64,000 nucleotides of DNA. It comes from Sphingomonas sp. SRS2. GTDB taxonomy: Bacteria > Pseudomonadota > Alphaproteobacteria > Sphingomonadales > Sphingomonadaceae. The notes beneath the pieces are model-generated. The model was not told where the DNA came from. It saw only the letters and a list, made by a program, of their open reading frames with translations, and ran no database searches. Position numbers and translations under genes: made by a program. The first letter of the stretch is position 1; each line of letters opens with the position of its first letter. Below are positions 58,980 to 64,000 of this stretch, in pieces. Location of the stretch: the NCBI RefSeq assembly GCF_000971055.1, contig NZ_LARW01000066.1, positions 62,001 through 126,000 on the forward strand. The letters run 5' to 3'.

Positions 58980-59464
58980 AAATCGACACAGACCACCCGC
59001 GTCCCGGCCGGTTCCTGGAAGATTTCGCCGTCGGCCAGCAGTTCGCGCATTGGCCGGGGCGGACAATCACGGAAGCAGACAACATCCAGTTCAGCCTGCT
59101 TACCATGAATCGGCATCCGATGCATTGCGACAGCCATTTTGCTGCCTCCTCGGAGTTCGGCCGTCCGCTCGTCAACAGCGGGCTGACGCTCGCCATCGTG
59201 CTGGGAATGACGGTCGACGATGTGAGCCTTAACGCTATCGCCAATCTAGGCTGGGAACAGATCATCTTGAGCGCGCCGGTCTTTCCGGGCGACACGGTCT
59301 ATGCACGGTCGGAAGTGGTCGAAGTGCGGCCCAGCCGGTCCCGTCCCGATCAGGGCATCGTCACGGTTCACACCGAGGCGACCAAGCAGTGTGGAACCGT
59401 GTTCATGAGCTTCCGCCGGTCCTGCCTCGTTCCGGCACGTCGCGCCGGGGCCCCGACGGCATGA
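58976..59464 (+). CDS. MaoC family hydratase/dehydratase
   Basis: The 162-residue single hot-dog protein contains FLEDFAVGQQFAHWPGRTITEAD, MNRHPMHCDSHFAASSEFGRPLVN (the catalytic Asp-His region) and a C-terminal VTVHTEATKQCG segment. It resembles itaconyl-CoA hydratase and (R)-specific enoyl-CoA hydratases; mesaconyl- or itaconyl-type substrates are inferred from the neighbours. It overlaps the lyase by 4 bp and the next gene by 4 bp. Confidence 0.8.
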   Translation: MKIDTDHPRPGRFLEDFAVGQQFAHWPGRTITEADNIQFSLLTMNRHPMHCDSHFAASSEFGRPLVNSGLTLAIVLGMTVDDVSLNAIANLGWEQIILSAPVFPGDTVYARSEVVEVRPSRSRPDQGIVTVHTEATKQCGTVFMSFRRSCLVPARRAGAPTA

Positions 59465-60750
59465 CATCCGGCGCACTGACCGGCGTTCGCGTGGTCGAGA
59501 GCTCGGCGTTCATCGCGGCGCCGCTCTGCGGCCTGACTCTGGCGCAGCAGGGCGCGGACGTCATTCGGATCGATATGATCGGCGGGGGCATCGATTATCG
59601 CCGGATGCCGGTCATGCCGGGGGGGCGAAGCATTTACTGGACGAGCCTGAACAAGGAAAAGCGCTCGATAGCGGTCGATATCCGCAATCCGGCAGGCCGC
59701 GAAGTCGTACAGGCGCTCGTCACGACCCCCGGACCTGAGGGCGGCATCCTCCTCACGAACGTCGCGAGCGACTTTCTGGCCTATGATGTGCTCACTGCAC
59801 GTCGGCCGGATATCATCAGCTGTACGATCGAGGGCAATCACGACGGCACGACGGCCGTCGATTATACGGTCAACTGCGCTACCGGCTATCCGATGATAAC
59901 CGGCAACGGCTCGCCTGAACGGCCGGTCAATCACAGCCTACCCATATGGGATGTCGCAACGGCCTATCAGGCGGCTTTCGCGCTCGTCACCGCGATCGCT
60001 GACCGCCGGACCACCGGCCGTGGGCAGGCCCTGCGCATTGCCTTATCCGATGTAGCGTTCGCGACAATGTCCCATCTCGGCGTACTCACCGAAGCCGCTG
60101 TCGGACTGTCCGAGCGTGAGTCGCTTGGTAATGACATCTATGGCGCCTTCGGTCGGGATTTCGCCACAGCCGACCGGCGGCGGGTCATGGTCGCCGCCAT
60201 CTCAACTCGGCAATGGCAGGCGTTGGTGATGGCGTGTGGCCTGCGGGATGTGATCGCAGTCATAGAGGAGCAGCTGGGCCTGCGGTTCGATCGGGAAGCC
60301 GACCGATTTGCGGCCCGCGACATCATAGGCGGCCTGGTAAGGCGCTGGATAGAGGCTCGGACCTTCGCGGAGGTTGCAGCGGCATTCGACTCGGCGAACG
60401 TCTGCTGGGGACCTTATCAATCCGTCGCCGAACTGGTGCGCAACGATCCCCGCGTGTCGATCTCCAATCCGCTCTTCGCCGAAATAGACACGCCGGGCGT
60501 TGGCCGGCACATCGCCGCGGGTAGCGTCGTACGGTCTGCGGAAGTCACGACTGGCCGGCCCCTTCCTGCTCCGTTGCTGGGCCAGCACACCGATGAGATT
60601 CTGGCGGATGTGCTGGGCTTGTCGGGGGGCGAGATCGGCAGGCTCCACGACCAGGGCGTGGTGGCCGGCCCCGACAAGGATCCCCTCACGCCGGCGACAA
60701 CCCTGTCACGATCTTTCGACCAACAATCGCAGGGGCATGCAAGATCATGA
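59461..60750 (+). CDS. mesaconyl-CoA C1-C4 transferase-like class III CoA transferase
   Basis: The 429-residue CaiB/BaiF-family protein contains NKEKRSIAVDIRNPAGRE, TAVDYTVNCATGYPMITGNG and VNHSLPIWDVATAYQAAFA. I recognise this pattern from 2-methylfumaryl-CoA isomerase (Mct), which moves CoA within mesaconate from C1 to C4. It is clearly different from the CoA transferase at 49586. The ATG at 59461 overlaps the MaoC TGA (ATGA). Together with Meh-like and lyase genes it forms a complete mesaconyl-to-citramalyl set. Confidence 0.76.
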   Translation: MTSGALTGVRVVESSAFIAAPLCGLTLAQQGADVIRIDMIGGGIDYRRMPVMPGGRSIYWTSLNKEKRSIAVDIRNPAGREVVQALVTTPGPEGGILLTNVASDFLAYDVLTARRPDIISCTIEGNHDGTTAVDYTVNCATGYPMITGNGSPERPVNHSLPIWDVATAYQAAFALVTAIADRRTTGRGQALRIALSDVAFATMSHLGVLTEAAVGLSERESLGNDIYGAFGRDFATADRRRVMVAAISTRQWQALVMACGLRDVIAVIEEQLGLRFDREADRFAARDIIGGLVRRWIEARTFAEVAAAFDSANVCWGPYQSVAELVRNDPRVSISNPLFAEIDTPGVGRHIAAGSVVRSAEVTTGRPLPAPLLGQHTDEILADVLGLSGGEIGRLHDQGVVAGPDKDPLTPATTLSRSFDQQSQGHARS

Positions 60751-61598
60751 GACTACTTCGCTACGATGCCGGAGAAGGCCCGCGGTTAGGCGCGTTGAGG
60801 GGTGACGGCGTCGTGCCGCTCGAAGCCGCCGGCTTTCCGACGATGCTCTCGATCATCGGCGCCGGCGAGGCCGCTCTGGACCGGATCAACGATCTCATGA
60901 CGCACACAAGCGCAGAGTTCGCGCTCAAGGATATTCGCCTGCTCGCTCCTATCGAACGACCCGGTAAGTTCCTGGGTATAGGCATGAACTATGGTGCGCA
61001 TGCGGCGGAAGCCAAGTCGCTCGGAATAGACACGCCCCAACATCAACTCTGGTTCAACAAACAGACCACCTGTGTTTCCGGTCCGTACGACCCGATCGAT
61101 CCGGGCGTCACCGAGAAACTGGATTACGAGGCGGAACTTGCGGTTGTTATAGGTATGGCTGCCAAGTCGGTTTCAACGGCGGAGGCGGAAAGCCATGTGT
61201 TCGGCTACTGCATTGCCAACGACGTATCTGCGCGCGACTGGCAGTTTCATTCACAGACATTCACGATGGGCAAGTCTTTCGACACCCATGGGCCGATAGG
61301 GCCGTGGATCGTCACCCGCGACGAAATACCCGATCCGCATACGCTTGACATCCGCTGCCTCGTCAACGGCTCCGTGCGGCAGGACAGCAACACCCGCTAT
61401 CTCATCCATAATATTTGGGCTCAGATATCGTACCTCTCGACCGCCTTTACGCTGGAACCGGGCGATATCCTCGCGACAGGAACGCCGGAGGGTGTGGGCA
61501 TCGCGATGGACCCGCCGTGCTTCCTGCAGCCGGGCGATGTGGTCCGCTGCGAGATCGACGGGATCGGTTTTATCGAAAACGAGGTTGCCGGTCGATGA
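60747..61598 (+). CDS. fumarylacetoacetate hydrolase family protein
   Basis: The 283-residue protein has the FAH fold with metal-binding acids in LDYEAELAVVIGM and the later NDVSARDWQ, plus the C-terminal TGTPEGVGIAM loop. The family hydrolyses fumarylacetoacetate, fumarylpyruvate and acylpyruvates, or decarboxylates oxaloacetate. Here it may cut a C-C bond of a ring-cleavage-derived oxo-acid. It overlaps the previous gene by 4 bp, so it belongs to the operon. Specificity is unknown. Confidence 0.85.
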   Translation: MRLLRYDAGEGPRLGALRGDGVVPLEAAGFPTMLSIIGAGEAALDRINDLMTHTSAEFALKDIRLLAPIERPGKFLGIGMNYGAHAAEAKSLGIDTPQHQLWFNKQTTCVSGPYDPIDPGVTEKLDYEAELAVVIGMAAKSVSTAEAESHVFGYCIANDVSARDWQFHSQTFTMGKSFDTHGPIGPWIVTRDEIPDPHTLDIRCLVNGSVRQDSNTRYLIHNIWAQISYLSTAFTLEPGDILATGTPEGVGIAMDPPCFLQPGDVVRCEIDGIGFIENEVAGR

Positions 61599-61652
61599 CA
61601 GGACGGATTGCGGTTGCGCGCGGCCAAGCTGGGCAGGCGAAGATGATAAAGC

Positions 61653-62240
61653 ATGGTTGAGTTGCTCGGCATATCGGGAAGTCTGCGCGCAGAGTCCTAT
61701 TGCACTGCGATCCTGAAGACATTGGCCGACTCGCCTGGAGACATGACCAACATCCGTTTGTTCCCGCTGCACGATCTCCCGCTGTACAACGAGGATCTGG
61801 AGTCGCTGTTGCCGCCTGCCGTAACGGTCCTGCGAAACGCGATAGCGGCCGCCGATGGCATAGTCATAGTCTCCCCAGAATATAATCACGGCATGCCTGG
61901 CGTTCTCAAAAATGCGCTGGATTGGGCCTCGCGGCCATTCGGCCGCGCCGCCATTAGCGGCAGACCGGTGCTCGCGATCACCGCCTCGGTCGCTTTCACC
62001 GGCGGGGTGCGAGCGCATGCACAGTTGAACGAGACGCTGATAGCCATGGCATGCCAGCTGGTCGTGCGTCCCCAATCTGTCGTCGGCGGCGTCCACGACA
62101 AGGTGACCGGGGGCAGGCTGACGGATCAGCCAACATTGTATTTCCTGCGCGCCGGTATCGGAGATCTTGTGCAGCTAGTCATTGCATCGGGGGCGGGGCA
62201 GCGCGCCGAGGCCTCGCGACGAACTCATCGGGGGGATTAA
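61653..62240 (+). CDS. NAD(P)H-dependent FMN reductase
   Basis: The 195-residue flavodoxin-like protein has LLGISGSLRAESYCTAIL and SPEYNHGMPGVLKNALDW, the FMN-binding and active-site motifs of NADPH-dependent FMN reductases and chromate/quinone reductases. It could supply reduced flavin to an oxygenase or reduce a quinone product. It is 54 bp after the FAH gene, the largest gap in the operon, and the last gene before the tRNA-linked boundary. Confidence 0.85.
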   Translation: MVELLGISGSLRAESYCTAILKTLADSPGDMTNIRLFPLHDLPLYNEDLESLLPPAVTVLRNAIAAADGIVIVSPEYNHGMPGVLKNALDWASRPFGRAAISGRPVLAITASVAFTGGVRAHAQLNETLIAMACQLVVRPQSVVGGVHDKVTGGRLTDQPTLYFLRAGIGDLVQLVIASGAGQRAEASRRTHRGD

Positions 62241-62422
62241 GTCGATGACCACGACTCTATATACTAAGCGTGAGGCTCGACGTGATGGAGAAGCTCGTCC
62301 GCCCTCAAATTATATGAAGCTTTTGGTTTCCTCGATTTTGACGACTTAGCGCTCAACGATCGCACCGATGGATTAAAGGCAACCTGCGGCCAGGCGCGGG
62401 CCGATGCCGAACGGCGTCGGCA
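62241..62422. other. low-GC spacer with no gene
   Basis: This 182-bp stretch has clearly lower GC than the surroundings and several stops in all frames. I see no gene, promoter or repeat. It lies between the end of the catabolic operon and the recombinase remnant and may be part of the element scar. Confidence 0.5.
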
Positions 62423-62630
62423 TTGCTGCTGAGTGCGTCCCGACAGGCCATGACGCCAGCGATGCTGCGCAAGTTCGTCTCCACCGCGCCGACGGATCCG
62501 CTTGGAGGATGGAGGATGCCGCCGCGATCATCTGCGCGCGCTCGCGCAACGGGTGGAAGTCGACAAGGCGGTAGCCCGCATCATGGGCTCAAAGAGCAAA
62601 CAGCTGCGTGTGATACCGCTAACGGCGTAG
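62423..62630 (+). pseudogene. C-terminal remnant of a serine site-specific recombinase
   Basis: Frame 1 reads MTPAMLRKFVSTA; after a one-base frameshift near 62490, the next frame reads RIRLEDGG, then RRDHLRALAQRVEV and ARIMGSKSKQLR before a TAG at 62628. I recall this pattern from the C-terminus of Pin-like large recombinases, which often end in or near tRNA-Ser genes. No catalytic domain remains. It stands 40 bp from the tRNA-Ser 3' end. Confidence 0.7.
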
Positions 62631-62667
62631 GAACGGCGGTGGGCGGGGTGCCCACTGTTGTTCCAAG

Positions 62668-62757
<90 letters not shown>

Positions 62758-62880
62758 GCAGAGGAGCAGCAAGAGGCCGTGGGGCCGCTCGCCAGTCGAT
62801 AGGGGCGGGGCATTAGACCAAGGATCGACGCTTGCCAAGCGCCTGCTTGCAAGTCGGCGATACTTCCCTACATTGGCGAT

Positions 62881-63273
62881 GTGATCGAGAAGAATGTTTC
62901 CATTCCCGCCGTTATCGGCGCCCCCCATCAGGGGATAATCTCCCCGCCCGTCACCCATGCCCGCTTCGCCATCGGCGACGTCGTCCGGCATCGGTTGTTC
63001 GAGTTTCGGGGGGTGATCTTCGACGTCGATCCGGTCTTCGCCAACAGCGAGGAATGGTATGAGGCGATCCCCGAGGACATCCGCCCGGCGAAGGACCAGC
63101 CTTTCTATCATCTTTTCGCCGAGAACAGCGAAAGCAACTATATCGCCTATGTCAGCCAGCAGAACCTGATGCAGGACGACAGTGACGAGATGATCGACCA
63201 CCCAGCTATTGCCGGCCTGTTCGACAGCTATGCCGATGGCCGCTATCGCCTGCGCCGCGAGCATCGCCACTAA
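62881..63273 (+). CDS. hspQ: heat shock protein HspQ (YccV-type hemimethylated-DNA-binding domain)
   Basis: The 130-residue protein has the YccV/HspQ domain with ARFAIGDVVRHRLFEFRGVIFDVDP and PFYHLFAENSESNYIAYVSQQNL. HspQ modulates Lon-dependent proteolysis in enterobacteria. The start is a GTG at 62881. A family-typical but slightly long N-terminus (about 25 residues) precedes the domain. It is not linked to a lon gene in the window. Confidence 0.88.
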   Translation: MIEKNVSIPAVIGAPHQGIISPPVTHARFAIGDVVRHRLFEFRGVIFDVDPVFANSEEWYEAIPEDIRPAKDQPFYHLFAENSESNYIAYVSQQNLMQDDSDEMIDHPAIAGLFDSYADGRYRLRREHRH

Positions 63274-63292
63274 AGGCGAATCATCGCTGGAC

Positions 63293-63385
63293 AGTCATCC
63301 CGGCAAAGGCTGAGATACCGGGCGGCAGGGACGGATTGTCGGTTGCGGGACTATCCCGAGATCCCGGCTTTCGCGGGAATGACGG
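63293..63385. repeat. palindromic intergenic repeat, copy 2
   Basis: An imperfect inverted repeat pairs GTCATCCCGGCAAAGGC at the left with ATCCCGGCTTTCGCGGGAATGAC at the right. The right arm closely resembles the arm at 28019-28044 of copy 1 (ATTCCCGCCTCCGCGGGAATGACA). It lies 20 bp after hspQ, upstream of rplU. Confidence 0.6.
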
Positions 63386-63415
63386 ATTTGTTGCCGTTTC
63401 CCTGCCCCATGATGG

Positions 63416-63444
63416 TTGACTTCGCGGCGGTCTCCCTTTAGCGG
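63416..63444 (+). promoter_or_regulatory. candidate promoter for rplU-rpmA
   Basis: TTGACT at 63416-63421 is a strong -35 match, followed after 17 bp by TAGCGG at 63439-63444, a poor -10. The leader to the rplU ATG at 63522 would be about 70 bases. The weak -10 lowers confidence. Confidence 0.35.
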
Positions 63445-63521
63445 ACCGCTTTCCCGCGCGGGGGCTAATGGCCGTATGCCATTGCGTTTGCGCTAACAGA
63501 TTTGAAGAAGTGATGAGGGCC

Positions 63522-63884
63522 ATGTTCGCTATCGTGCGCACGGGCGGCAAGCAGTATCGCGTTGCCGCAGGAGACAAGATCGTCGTCGAGAAGATCGAGG
63601 GCGATGCGGGTGCAACCGTGTCGCTGGGCGATGTCCTGCTGGCCGGTGAAGGCGCCGACCTTCAGGACGTCAAGGGCCTGACGGTCTCGGCCGAAATAAT
63701 CGCGCAGGCGAAGGGCGATAAGGTCATCGTCTTCAAGAAGCGCCGCCGCCACAATTATCGTCGCCGTAACGGCCACCGCCAGCAGCACACGATCCTGAAG
63801 ATCCTGTCGATCGGCGGCGAAGCCAAGGCGAAGAAGGCCCCGGCAAAGGCCAAGGCGGAAGCGCCTGTGGCCGCCGAAGCCTGA
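63522..63884 (+). CDS. rplU: 50S ribosomal protein L21
   Basis: The 120-residue protein starts [20 protein letters not shown] and contains [20 protein letters not shown], the L21 signature. The Lys/Ala-rich C-terminal tail is typical of alphaproteobacteria. The ATG at 63522 fits the family start; in-frame ATGs at 63468 and 63513 are farther upstream. It precedes rpmA by 26 bp, the universal rplU-rpmA order. Confidence 0.96.
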   Translation: MFAIVRTGGKQYRVAAGDKIVVEKIEGDAGATVSLGDVLLAGEGADLQDVKGLTVSAEIIAQAKGDKVIVFKKRRRHNYRRRNGHRQQHTILKILSIGGEAKAKKAPAKAKAEAPVAAEA

Positions 63885-63910
63885 TCGAAGAGCCAACGGA
63901 GTAGTTTGAG

Positions 63911-64000
63911 ATGGCACATAAGAAAGCAGGCGGCTCTTCGCGCAACGGTCGCGATTCGGCCGGTCGTCGCCTCGGCGTCAAGAAGTTCGGTGGCGAGAAT
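63911..64000 (+). CDS. rpmA: 50S ribosomal protein L27, N-terminal part
   Basis: Only 30 codons are in the window, reading [20 protein letters not shown] then [10 protein letters not shown]; the gene continues past the right edge. The opening is diagnostic of L27, whose N-terminus reaches the peptidyl transferase centre. No N-terminal extension of the Firmicutes type is present. Confidence 0.96.
   Translation, partial: MAHKKAGGSSRNGRDSAGRRLGVKKFGGEN

Overview
The window is a high-GC alphaproteobacterial chromosome segment, most likely from the family Sphingomonadaceae (Sphingomonas, Sphingobium, Sphingopyxis or a relative). The assignment rests on gene content and order recalled from that group: S4 protein-fdxA-carD, plsX-fabH-ihfA-merR, pyrE-pdxJ-acpS-lepB, a class I lysyl-tRNA synthetase, RcnB-like periplasmic proteins, and abundant TonB-dependent receptors. 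No database search was run.

Layout. 1-5.7 kb: carD (partial), fdxA, an S4 RNA-binding gene and a SUV3-like helicase on the minus strand, divergent from an M23 murein peptidase. 5.8-10.2 kb: two HerA-type ATPases (DUF853 and DUF87 families) around an ATP-grasp-like gene of unknown role. 10.3-16.9 kb: TIGR02186/TauE pair, pdeM, msrA, aspartate aminotransferase, class IV aminotransferase, MBL hydrolase, MAPEG protein. 17.0-20.7 kb: rpmF-plsX-fabH-ihfA-merR, then sixA. 20.8-25.2 kb: iron-uptake locus with a siderophore-type TonB receptor divergent from a three-gene PepSY/DUF3325 operon. 25.2-31.8 kb: dinG-like helicase, lysS (class I) and a DUF885 protein, with two inverted-repeat elements beside lysS. 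31.9-35.2 kb: two RcnB-like proteins, a lone [2Fe-2S] subunit, rpsU and an FKBP isomerase. 35.4-39.1 kb: pyrE-pdxJ-acpS-lepB-AI-2E permease operon. 39.2-45.7 kb: the aa3 cytochrome c oxidase operon coxB-ctaD-ctaB-small ORF-ctaG-coxC-DUF983-SURF1.

45.8-62.2 kb is an accessory catabolic block. It has a TonB receptor, a glutathione transferase, two SnoaL proteins, an EthD-like protein, a VOC/extradiol-type protein, a LysR regulator, and a tightly coupled operon: GMC alcohol oxidoreductase, aldehyde dehydrogenase, mesaconyl-C4-CoA hydratase-like protein, HpcH/HpaI CoA-ester lyase, MaoC hydratase, mesaconyl-CoA isomerase-like CoA transferase, FAH hydrolase and FMN reductase. The order of activities suggests that an imported compound is oxidised to an acid and carried, through a C5 methyl-branched dicarboxyl-CoA, to acetyl-CoA and pyruvate. 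The substrate cannot be read from sequence. The block ends at a frameshifted serine-recombinase tail next to the 3' end of a tRNA-Ser gene, which suggests lateral acquisition.

62.7-64 kb returns to core genes: tRNA-Ser(CGA), hspQ, rplU and rpmA (partial).
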